The translations under genes and the position numbers were made by a program. This document shows positions 16,089 through 23,264 of a stretch of DNA of 28,205 nucleotides, one piece after another. Source of the DNA: an uncultured Eubacterium sp. GTDB lineage: Bacteria; Bacillota; Clostridia; Lachnospirales; Lachnospiraceae. A model generated the notes under the pieces. The model saw only the letters and a list, made by a program, of their open reading frames with translations, was not told where the DNA came from and made no database searches. The stretch lies in the NCBI RefSeq assembly GCF_934295145.1, contig NZ_CAKRAS010000038.1, positions 1 through 28,205 of the forward strand, given 5' to 3'. Position 1 is the stretch's first letter; each line of letters opens with the position of its first letter.

Positions 16089-16152
16089 TTACGGACCGAG
16101 AGTATGGGATTGACGGACATATACACACAGGGAGAAAAAAATATGTCATAGT
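16089..16152 (+). promoter_or_regulatory. LytTR-type direct repeats and promoter toward ABC operon
   Basis: ACGGAC occurs at 16091-16096 and 16113-16118, 22 bp apart, facing the ABC operon. CATAGT (16147-16152) starts 32 bp after the second GGAC, the same offset as in module 1, and the intervening bases (CACACAG, an A-rich run, ATATGYCATA) are alike in both loci. No consensus -35 is present. Confidence 0.6.
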
Positions 16153-16188
16153 ATAGTCAATAAAACGATAGAAAATGGAGAAAAGATT

Positions 16189-16959
16189 ATGTTGGGGTAC
16201 ATGATAAAACGTGCGATTTGCAACAGGTGGATGATAGTGGCATGCGCTGTTTCGATAGCAATTATTTATTATGAAATATTATTTGGCTGGGTGCCGATTC
16301 AGGGCATGATAAAAGAACCATGGTATTATAACGGACTGGCAGAGATGATTGGGCTGTTTTCCTTATGTTCCTATTATATATTTGCGGGCATGTTTCCCGG
16401 AGTGCCATATGGAAGCTCCTTATTGGAAGAACGTAGCAGTGGGTATCTTAACTATATAAAAAACAGAATATCCATGAAGAAATATATGGGATATAAGATC
16501 ATTGCGGTAGGGATTTCCGGTGCGGTATCAACGCTGATTCCATATCTTTCCGTAGCGGTGCCATTCAGTTTGTTTACACGAAATTCCTTAGCAAAATTTT
16601 CAGAAGATTTTCCTGATCTTATATGGAATAGAGTTGTGACAATGTGGGGGGAGCCGACAGTTTATATTTTACGTGGAGTGCTTATGGTTTTGTTTGGAAT
16701 CTTATGGGCTGAATTAGCATTTTTACTTTCCATGATCATAAGAAACAGATATATCATTTATATTTTACCATTTGTAATCTATCAGGTTCTGTGGATTATA
16801 TTACCACATGCAGTAAGTCCGATTTTTATGATTGGCTATGATTATGGCTATAATGATCCGCTGATGCTGCCATTTCTTTTATTTGGAATTTATATTTCAG
16901 GTATAATTTTGGGAATCTGGCTCTTATTTATGAGACAGAAAAGACATGAGAAAATTTAA
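16189..16959 (+). CDS. ABC-2-like permease subunit, copy 1
   Basis: A 256-residue integral membrane protein with about six helices and no recognisable soluble domain. It resembles small ABC-2 type permeases of antibiotic/peptide export systems (BcrB/LanE-G-like), judged by size, hydrophobicity and linkage to an ATPase gene at 20318. It is a close paralogue of the 256-residue protein at 18032; shared blocks include MIKRAICN, SSLLEER, SGYLNY and FGILWAEL. First gene of the operon, 37 bp after CATAGT, with GGAGAAAAG before ATG 16189. The 3' end reads ATGAGAAAATTTAAATAA, a vestige of the start of the gene that follows copy 2, so a tandem duplication created it. Confidence 0.8.
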   Translation: MLGYMIKRAICNRWMIVACAVSIAIIYYEILFGWVPIQGMIKEPWYYNGLAEMIGLFSLCSYYIFAGMFPGVPYGSSLLEERSSGYLNYIKNRISMKKYMGYKIIAVGISGAVSTLIPYLSVAVPFSLFTRNSLAKFSEDFPDLIWNRVVTMWGEPTVYILRGVLMVLFGILWAELAFLLSMIIRNRYIIYILPFVIYQVLWIILPHAVSPIFMIGYDYGYNDPLMLPFLLFGIYISGIILGIWLLFMRQKRHEKI

Positions 16960-16995
16960 ATAAAAATACCGGGGAAAGGAAGCAGGATTAAAATT

Positions 16996-17976
16996 ATGAA
17001 AAGAAAAGTTATTACAGTTTTAGCGTTATCTCTGATGGTTGGGGCAATTACAGCTTGTGGAAAGCCTGAGATTGATGATGTTTCGGCACAGGCTGAATCA
17101 TTAAACAAGGTAACGGGACAGCAGCTAAAAGAGGAACAGGGGCGGTCAATTGAATGTACGTTTGAAATTCCGGATAAAAGTGAAGATTCAAGTGATATAC
17201 ATATAGCAGCAACTGTTACGATTCCGGAATCTGAGATCGTACAGGGAGATTATGAGCAGACACTGATTTCAGCAGAGCAGATAGAAAACGTATTACTTGA
17301 TGGTCAAAAGATGGAAGCAACAGGAGGTCAATATTCACAGGAAGAATGGGAAATCGCATCAGATCCGGGAAGTGATAAAGCATTTAAGATACATTATATG
17401 ATCGATCATGCAATAAACAAATCATTTTATGATAATACAACCATTCAGATTGTTGCAGATACTGATTATACAAATGACAATTATCCGACACAGGAAATGA
17501 GAGAGCAGTTAGATATTTTATCTGAAAATGCGAAAAATGTATCTGAACAGCTTGAGATAACATCGAAAGTTTTAGGAACAACGATAGGGGAAGAAAATGG
17601 ATATTATATGGCAGATGTAAAAATCGTTCCATGCATTGAAGATGTTCCGTTGGTTGAGCGTAACTATGGATTTATAGAAGACAGCTATTATATTTCAAAT
17701 GCAGGTGTTAGCAGTATGCAACTCAATGGATCTTATTCTAAAAAGAACGAGAAGAAAGTGTCGGTTATGTCTGTCGATGATATGTTAAAAATTGTAAAAG
17801 AAAAAACGGAAGATGGAGATATTCCGGGATGGAAAAATGTTACCTATACCAATATCACATTAGCGTATTACCTGAATTCTGAAACAAATAATTTTTATCC
17901 TGTCTGGTATATATATTCGGATACGTCAAACGTATATATATGCATCAATGCACAGACAGGTGAAGTGATATTCTAG
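16996..17976 (+). CDS. Lipoprotein in ABC export operon, function unknown
   Basis: A 326-residue lipoprotein with signal peptide MKRKVITVLALSLMVGAITAC (lipobox ITAC, Cys21). The mature part is acidic and hydrophilic. The last ~20 residues (YPVWYIY then INAQTGEVIF) resemble the closing strand of PepSY-like or DUF6034-type secreted proteins of Lachnospiraceae, but I cannot assign a family with certainty. It lies between the two copies of the duplicated permease, 36 bp after copy 1 and 55 bp before copy 2. By analogy with LanI-type immunity lipoproteins it could bind or sequester the compound sensed by the two-component system; this is speculation from position. Confidence 0.75.
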   Translation: MKRKVITVLALSLMVGAITACGKPEIDDVSAQAESLNKVTGQQLKEEQGRSIECTFEIPDKSEDSSDIHIAATVTIPESEIVQGDYEQTLISAEQIENVLLDGQKMEATGGQYSQEEWEIASDPGSDKAFKIHYMIDHAINKSFYDNTTIQIVADTDYTNDNYPTQEMREQLDILSENAKNVSEQLEITSKVLGTTIGEENGYYMADVKIVPCIEDVPLVERNYGFIEDSYYISNAGVSSMQLNGSYSKKNEKKVSVMSVDDMLKIVKEKTEDGDIPGWKNVTYTNITLAYYLNSETNNFYPVWYIYSDTSNVYICINAQTGEVIF

Positions 17977-18031
17977 TAATTTGTATTACATATACCGACT
18001 ATGTATTAAAAAATATGGGAGAAAAGAATTT

Positions 18032-18802
18032 ATGTTAGGTCATATGATAAAACGTGCAATTTGTAATAAGTGGATGGTATTAGCATGTGCTATTTCGATT
18101 GCAATTTTTTATTATGAAATGATATTTGGCTGGGTGTCGATTTACTCAATTATAACAGAACCAGCTATTTATAATGGGTTAGCACAATTATGTTGGTTGT
18201 TTGCTTGTTGTTCCTACGTTATATTTGCCGGAATGTTTCCGGGACTTGCATATGGAAGCTCTTTGTTGGAAGAACGCAATAGTGGATATCTTAATTATGT
18301 AAAAACAAGAATATCATTAAACAAATATATGGGATATAAGGTGATTGCAGTAGGTGTTTCCGGTGCAGTATCAACGCTCATTCCGTTTCTCTCAGTCGCT
18401 GTTCCATTGGCAGTCGCAACAAGAAATTCTTCTGTAAAATTTTCAAAAGATTTTTCTGAACTGATATGGAACAGGATTGTAATCATGTGGGGAGAACTGG
18501 CAGTTTACGTTTTGCATGGTTTACTTATGGTTCTTTTTGGAATTTTATGGGCAGAATTAACATTTTTGCTTTCAATGATTGTAAGAAATAAATATATTGT
18601 CTACATTTTGCCATTTGTAATCTATCAGGTGTTATGGATTATATTACCTCATGCGGTGAATCCAGTTTTTATGATCCGCTATGATGCGGATTATAACGAT
18701 CCCCTGAGCCAACCATATCTTTTGTTTGCAATCTATATTGCAGGTGTGGTACTTGCAACTTGGCTTTTATACAGGAGGCAGAAAAAACATGAGAAAATTT
18801 AA
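18032..18802 (+). CDS. ABC-2-like permease subunit, copy 2
   Basis: A 256-residue, about six-helix membrane protein, the same length as copy 1 and colinear with it throughout (MLGHMIKRAICNKWM against MLGYMIKRAICNRWM). The frame is open from 17981 (TTG), but ATG 18032 is preceded by GGGAGAAAAG and matches the start of copy 1. It overlaps the following permease by 14 bp: its end CATGAGAAAATTTAA contains that gene's ATG. This overlap is probably the ancestral arrangement, since copy 1 keeps the same sequence without the downstream gene. Together with the next two membrane proteins and the ATPase it probably forms the exporter. Confidence 0.8.
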   Translation: MLGHMIKRAICNKWMVLACAISIAIFYYEMIFGWVSIYSIITEPAIYNGLAQLCWLFACCSYVIFAGMFPGLAYGSSLLEERNSGYLNYVKTRISLNKYMGYKVIAVGVSGAVSTLIPFLSVAVPLAVATRNSSVKFSKDFSELIWNRIVIMWGELAVYVLHGLLMVLFGILWAELTFLLSMIVRNKYIVYILPFVIYQVLWIILPHAVNPVFMIRYDADYNDPLSQPYLLFAIYIAGVVLATWLLYRRQKKHEKI

Positions 18803-19640
18803 ACCGATGTTCTTACTGTTCTGGTATCAGTTACAGACGGTAATTTATCGAAAACGATGCATTGCAGGATATTTGCTTGGAATTGTATCCATAGCTGTCA
18901 CTTCTGTGAATTATTATCAGTTCTTAGGAAAACATACAGGAAATGTGTGGGAAGCGTTTATTCAACATTTTGGCACACTGGGAAATATATCATTGATCGT
19001 ATTTGGATTTATTATTGTGATATCAGATGCTCCATTTATCTGTTCAGATTCGTTCTTGAAAATTCACCGCACAGGAAGAAAAAATTGGTATGGTGCAATG
19101 TGGTTGTACATCATTGTACAAGGCTTCTTATACTATTTTATTTTGGCAATCGTAAGTGCAGTGATTTTGATGAGAAAAACGTATATGAATAATATTTGGG
19201 GACGAGCTGTACAGGGCTATGCGGGGGCAAGTTCATTTCGAAATAATTTGTCCATTCCATCGCCGTTGTTATTAAGTGAGTACAGTCCATGGTCAGCGAT
19301 GTTACATACATTTTTGCTGATTGTTTTATATAGTATATTTTTAGCTGGAATACTATTTGCTTTGAATATGTATTCAAATACAGCATTTGGCACGATTGCA
19401 GTGGGATGTATTCATATACTTACGATGCTTATTAGTTCTTTGACGGTATTTGAATTTTTAAGACCATGGCTACACTTGGAAAATGCCACTCTGACAAATC
19501 ATTTCGGTGAAAACGGACTTACGTTGGTGCATTCCTATATTTATTTTTTAATCAGTATTTTTATTGTTTATTTGCTGGGTAGATTTGTTGCAGTTCATAC
19601 GGATTTCAGAATGATAGGAAGCAGTGAAAATAATGAATAA
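18789..19640 (+). CDS. Membrane protein, ABC permease subunit B
   Basis: A 283-residue protein with about six hydrophobic segments, beginning MRKFKPMFLLFWYQLQTVIY. No sharp motif is visible; size, topology and position suggest an ABC-2-type permease subunit. ATG 18789 has AGGAGG 10 bases upstream (18773-18778) and lies inside the end of permease copy 2, so translation is coupled. An upstream in-frame start at 18726 is rejected because it would read far into the previous gene without a ribosome site. The 3' end overlaps the next membrane-protein gene by 8-17 bp. Confidence 0.75.
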   Translation: MRKFKPMFLLFWYQLQTVIYRKRCIAGYLLGIVSIAVTSVNYYQFLGKHTGNVWEAFIQHFGTLGNISLIVFGFIIVISDAPFICSDSFLKIHRTGRKNWYGAMWLYIIVQGFLYYFILAIVSAVILMRKTYMNNIWGRAVQGYAGASSFRNNLSIPSPLLLSEYSPWSAMLHTFLLIVLYSIFLAGILFALNMYSNTAFGTIAVGCIHILTMLISSLTVFEFLRPWLHLENATLTNHFGENGLTLVHSYIYFLISIFIVYLLGRFVAVHTDFRMIGSSENNE

Positions 19641-20334
19641 AAAATTTTTATTATCGATTGTGATTACGATTGGATTAACGTTTTTTTTGAAAATTACGGC
19701 ATTGGATTTTACAGATTTATTGTCCGGACCTGGATGGACACCAGAGATGGATGGATTTTATGGGATGGATATTGTTCAATGGCTGCTGCTTTTTATGCCT
19801 GTTTATGCTTTGGAATTATGGCATGGTGAAGATCTGCTAAATCGTGCATATTTATATGTACACCGTTATCAGAACGTACAAAGCTGGTGGCTGCATTTGT
19901 ATGGAACACTTGTTTTGGAAACTGTGATTTTATATCTGTGTATGAGTGGATGTGTATGTATTATCATGGGTAGCCACCTAACAAAGCAGATAGCAGTATC
20001 TCTGTTTCTGGTGATGTTGCATGCAATATTTTTACTGGCTTTTTCTATCTGGATCAGACTGATAAGTGGAAATATGATTATCGTAAGTATTCTGGTTGTG
20101 GTTTTAGAAACAGTCGCAAAATTTATGGTTGTTATGAATCATATAACACCGGCGCATAGTCTGTTTTCCTGGGGAATGTATAATTATTCCAGACAAAATT
20201 ATGGTTCAGACGGTTTTTCAATAATAGTCGCAATGATCATTCAATTACTTGTGATCGGAAGTCTGCTTATATTAGTATCCGGGAAAGGAAAAGTATTGTT
20301 ATTAAGGAGGATCAGTGATGGAAAAGTTCATTGA
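19624..20334 (+). CDS. Membrane protein, ABC permease subunit C
   Basis: A protein of 236 residues from GTG 19624, or 233 from ATG 19633; the AGGA at 19615 fits the GTG better by spacing, so both are kept open. It has about six hydrophobic segments with a short loop carrying FTDLLSGPGWTPEMDGFYG between the first two. It is unlike subunit B in sequence and could be a second membrane partner of the ATPase. It overlaps the previous gene and runs 17 bp into the ATPase gene. Cargo is unknown. Confidence 0.72.
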   Translation: MKIMNKKFLLSIVITIGLTFFLKITALDFTDLLSGPGWTPEMDGFYGMDIVQWLLLFMPVYALELWHGEDLLNRAYLYVHRYQNVQSWWLHLYGTLVLETVILYLCMSGCVCIIMGSHLTKQIAVSLFLVMLHAIFLLAFSIWIRLISGNMIIVSILVVVLETVAKFMVVMNHITPAHSLFSWGMYNYSRQNYGSDGFSIIVAMIIQLLVIGSLLILVSGKGKVLLLRRISDGKVH

Positions 20335-20965
20335 GGTAAAACATGTAAGTAAAGCCTTTAAAGGTGAAAATGTTTTAGAGGATATTAATCTTGAATTATA
20401 TGATGATCATATTTATGGATTTGTAGGACGGAATGGCTCCGGAAAGTCAGTTTTGTTCAAACTGATCTGTGGTTATATGTATCCAAATCTTGGGGAGATC
20501 ATCGTTCGTGGGAAAAAAATCGGAAAAGATGTAGACTTTCCGGAAAATTTAGGTGCATTGATTGAAAATCCGGGATTTTTATGGCATGAGAGTGGATTGT
20601 CAAATTTAGTATATCTGGCAAAAATTGCCGGAAAAATATCAAAAGAGGATGTAAAAGATGCGATAAAACGCGTTGGGTTAGATCCGAATTCTAAGAAACA
20701 TGTAGGAAAATATTCTCTTGGAATGAAACAGCGTTTGGGGATTGCACAGGCAATCATGGAAGATCCGGACATACTGATTTTAGATGAACCAATGAATGGG
20801 TTGGATGAAGGCGGCATAGAAGATATGCGAAAGCTGATTCTGGAATTTAGAAAACCTGGAAAGATTGTATTGATCGCGAGCCATAATAAGGAAGATATTC
20901 AGGTATTATGCGATGAAGTATTTGAAATGAAAAATGGAGAGCTCTGTAATAAGGGAACAGCATAA
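20318..20965 (+). CDS. ABC transporter ATP-binding protein (BcrA-like)
   Basis: A 215-residue nucleotide-binding subunit with Walker A GRNGSGKS (37-44), signature SLGMKQR (133-139), Walker B ILILDEP (152-158), D-loop NGLDE and H-loop ASHN. Instead of a Q-loop Gln it has ALIENPGF (about 80-87), as in BcrA/LanF-type ATPases of bacitracin and lantibiotic self-protection exporters. ATG 20318 follows AAGGAGG at 7 bases. It is the last gene of the operon and should energise the upstream permeases. It is shorter than BcrA (about 300) and lacks the extra C-terminal segment. Family call is firm; substrate is inferred only. Confidence 0.93.
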   Translation: MEKFIEVKHVSKAFKGENVLEDINLELYDDHIYGFVGRNGSGKSVLFKLICGYMYPNLGEIIVRGKKIGKDVDFPENLGALIENPGFLWHESGLSNLVYLAKIAGKISKEDVKDAIKRVGLDPNSKKHVGKYSLGMKQRLGIAQAIMEDPDILILDEPMNGLDEGGIEDMRKLILEFRKPGKIVLIASHNKEDIQVLCDEVFEMKNGELCNKGTA

Positions 20966-21036
20966 ATTGGGGAACTATAGATGGGTGAGCAAATCCTATG
21001 TATACCATTGGGATTAAGAAAAACGATTGATTATTG

Positions 21037-21064
21037 CAGAGGGTTTTGCTCTCTGAAATTTTTC
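21037..21064 (+). terminator. Probable terminator of ABC export operon
   Basis: CAGAGGG (21037-21043) pairs with CTCTCTG (21049-21055, one wobble) around TTTTG, followed by AAATTTTT. It lies 72 bp after the ATPase stop. The left arm (ATTGCAGAGGG) is identical to that of a stronger hairpin at 28098-28125. Confidence 0.55.
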
Positions 21065-21187
21065 TGTATAAAAAGATGCAGATAACATGCATATTCGACT
21101 TGATATGAATTTTAGAAAACCATTTGCAGGTTTCAACTGTCTTATATATGTAACGGAAAATGATAGAGAATTGGTGGACAAACTTAT

Positions 21188-21685
21188 ATGAGTGTAATGA
21201 ATAAAGAAGAATTATCAAAGCTGATCTTGGAAAATCAAAAGGAAATGTATGTGCTGGCTTATTCTATACTGAAAAATCAGGCAGATGCTCAGGATGCAGT
21301 GAGTGAATGTATCGTGCGTGCATTTGAAAACCGGACAAGTCTCAGGAAACGTACAAGTGCAAGATCCTGGTTGATGAAGATTCTGATCAATGTATCCCGT
21401 TCGGCAATCACGAAACGACAGAAAGTTGTTCTTTTTGCTGATCCGGAACAATACGAGCAGGAACCAGAAACAGCGGAAGACCATTTATGGTCAGCGATTC
21501 TGGAACTGCCGGAAAATGTGCGGGTTATCATGGTTCTCTATTATTATGATGGTTTATCGGTGAGGGAGATCAGTGCGATGTTGAACATTCCGGAAGGAAC
21601 GACAAAGACCAGACTCTCTGCCGGGAGAAAACAACTGGCAAAATGGATGGAGAACGGAAAGGAGAGCGGACATGTTATCAGATGA
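21188..21685 (+). CDS. ECF-type RNA polymerase sigma factor
   Basis: A 165-residue (162 from a second ATG at 21197) sigma-70 family protein. Region 2 spans about residues 12-75 (ADAQDAVSECIVRAFEN, then SARSWLMKILINVSRS). Region 4 spans about 110-158 (LPENVRVIMVLYYYDGLSVREISAMLNIPEGTTKTRLSAGRKQL, the DNA -35 binding helix-turn-helix). It should redirect RNA polymerase to a stress or envelope regulon including probably its own operon. It overlaps the next gene by 14 bp, the usual sigma/anti-sigma layout. The ribosome site is weak (GGTGG about 10 bases before 21188), so the exact start is uncertain. Confidence 0.92.
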   Translation: MSVMNKEELSKLILENQKEMYVLAYSILKNQADAQDAVSECIVRAFENRTSLRKRTSARSWLMKILINVSRSAITKRQKVVLFADPEQYEQEPETAEDHLWSAILELPENVRVIMVLYYYDGLSVREISAMLNIPEGTTKTRLSAGRKQLAKWMENGKESGHVIR

Positions 21686-22868
21686 GCAAATGGATCGAAA
21701 AATCCGGAAGTATGTGAAAGCGCATCCGGTGATTCTGCCGGAAGATTACCAGATTATGGTAAAGAATCAGATCAGAAATTGTTGTGAAGATGAAGTGCAA
21801 ATGAATACGAATGTGAAAAAACAGCGAAAAAAGAAAATGGCAGCGGCAGCGTGTATTGTGTTATGCATCGGAGTATGTGGTGCAGGTGGTGTACGTGCGG
21901 GAATGAATTATGCAAAACAGCGTGTAGCGCAGACGTCGGAAAAAGAGCAGGAATCTTTATGGAAAGATGCAGCCAAAGCAGATGCAGACACATTTTCCAG
22001 AGAATTATCCGAAAAGGAGCAGAAGCGCTTGAACGAACTGGCAGAAAAATATGAGACAGAAGGCCTGTTCCCGGAAGGAAGTATTTTGCAGATTTCGGAT
22101 AAATCTGAAATTGTATCAAATCAGATTTGTTTTTTTGCTCAGGACAGTACCTTTTACCTGCCAGAGAAAGCATTGAATGATGAGCAGATGTTGGAATTGA
22201 TTGATTTTTATGCAAAGCGGGATTACAGTGTGACAGCACAGGGACAAAAAGATGCAGAGGTAACCAATGCTTCAATAGATGATGTGACAGAAATTTCCCA
22301 AGAGGAAGCGTTGGAAAAAGCATCTACTTTGTTGGAACATTTATATGGGATTGATACGGATATACTTGCGGTCGAAACAGAACATGATCAGGCATTAGAC
22401 GGAAATGGAGAGACATTTACAACAGATCATATCACTTATCGGGATGAAGCGGCAGGTATTTCCTATATGGTATCCGTAAATCTGCAGAATGGAGAAATAA
22501 AGACTGTTTCAGCGGAAAAAGACACTGGTTCAAATTATTCCAAAGAAATAGCGGAAGATGCAGCACAGTACCAGGGACTTTCTTTGGATGCAGAGAAGAT
22601 AGCGCATGCATATATGGGAGAAAATGCTGTGTGGACTGCAAAACAGATCGAATATATGCGGGATGAAAAGCAGATGCTTGGAACAGGAATCGTAAATTAT
22701 ATCTTTGTGACGGATGCAGATGCCTGTGTTATAAGTTATAGCTGCGCACAGCAGTATTTCTATCAGGTTCGGCAATTTTCAAAGGACGAGTTAGACAGCT
22801 ACTTGTCAGATGAAAAAGAGCAGGGGGCATTGAGAAGCCTGGAACAGATAATAGCAGACGTAAAGTAG
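21672..22868 (+). CDS. Membrane-anchored probable anti-sigma factor
   Basis: A 398-residue protein. Residues 1-50 are a charged cytoplasmic segment with no zinc-finger HxxxCxxC. One hydrophobic helix (about 56-76, MAAAACIVLCIGVCGAGGVRAG) follows, then about 320 residues outside the membrane, rich in Glu/Lys and predicted helical at first, with a later beta-rich part (ISYMVSVNLQNGEIKTVSAEK) like PepSY-type repeats. It overlaps the ECF sigma gene by 14 bp; by that position and topology it is the likely anti-sigma factor whose outer domain senses the envelope signal. I do not recognise a named family for the outer domain. ATG 21672 lies after GGAAAGGAGAG. Confidence 0.7.
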   Translation: MLSDEQMDRKIRKYVKAHPVILPEDYQIMVKNQIRNCCEDEVQMNTNVKKQRKKKMAAAACIVLCIGVCGAGGVRAGMNYAKQRVAQTSEKEQESLWKDAAKADADTFSRELSEKEQKRLNELAEKYETEGLFPEGSILQISDKSEIVSNQICFFAQDSTFYLPEKALNDEQMLELIDFYAKRDYSVTAQGQKDAEVTNASIDDVTEISQEEALEKASTLLEHLYGIDTDILAVETEHDQALDGNGETFTTDHITYRDEAAGISYMVSVNLQNGEIKTVSAEKDTGSNYSKEIAEDAAQYQGLSLDAEKIAHAYMGENAVWTAKQIEYMRDEKQMLGTGIVNYIFVTDADACVISYSCAQQYFYQVRQFSKDELDSYLSDEKEQGALRSLEQIIADVK

Positions 22869-22894
22869 TGAAAAGTATCATATGAAAATACAAC

Positions 22895-22934
22895 AAAAAG
22901 TGGCAGGAGATAAAAAACTTCTGTCACTTTTTTG
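22895..22934 (+). terminator. Intrinsic terminator after sigma/anti-sigma operon
   Basis: AAAAAGTGGCAGGAG (22895-22909) pairs with CTTCTGTCACTTTTT (22918-22932), with G-T wobbles, and runs into T-rich sequence. It sits 27 bp after the anti-sigma stop. Confidence 0.85.
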
Positions 22935-23264
22935 CGTCGAATAAGCGTTAAGTTTTCTTCCAGTTCAAATCAACGTATATATCTATAATTCCCGAAACTT
23001 TCCGTAACCGTTATCCATGACACTAAAAAATTAAAAATGTTGTAATGATTTGTATTTTGATGCGTCTTATTATCAAGAAAACGAATTTGAACGCAGAATA
23101 AGCATTCCCCCGCTTCAAGTGCGTAGAGCACTAAGCGGTAGGTAAGGGGGATGCTTATGTCAGTGGGAGTTAACAGCTCCCACTGACAGGTCGCAAAGCG
23201 ACTGCGTTCATGAGCAAGTAGCAAAAGCGGATTGCGAATGTCCGCTTTACGGAGGGATTTTATA
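22935..23264. other. Gene-free stretch with hairpin cluster
   Basis: 330 bp between a terminator and the next lipoprotein gene. 22935-23097 shows nothing definite. 23098-23248 holds four successive hairpins, listed separately. A minus-strand 166-codon frame across 22970-23470 is regarded as a shadow. Confidence 0.6.
23098..23248 (+). ncRNA. Cluster of four hairpins: possible IS200/IS605-type end or structured leader
   Basis: Hairpin 1 (23098-23158): ATAAGCAT-T-CCCCC pairs with GGGGGATGCTTAT, enclosing an inner GCTT-CA-AGTGC/GCACT-AAGC stem. Hairpin 2 (23158-23188): perfect 12-bp stem TGTCAGTGGGAG/CTCCCACTGACA. Hairpin 3 (23190-23202): GTCGC-AAA-GCGAC. Hairpin 4 (23224-23248): AAAGCGGA/TCCGCTTT, ending 2 bases before the ribosome site GGAGGG of the next gene. 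Such densely structured, GC-rich DNA in an AT-rich gap recalls the ends of IS200/IS605 elements and TnpB guide-RNA scaffolds, but no tnpA or tnpB is present. A cis-acting leader is the alternative. The fold is seen directly; the identity is a guess. Confidence 0.4.

Noticed and set aside
21155..21182. 15-base identity GAATTGGTGGACAAA with the module 1 operator, before the first ECF sigma gene, with a degenerate GGA 21 bp upstream
   Set aside because: Only one good core is present and the expected -10 position (about 21208) falls inside the coding region, so it is probably chance or the ribosome site (GGTGG).
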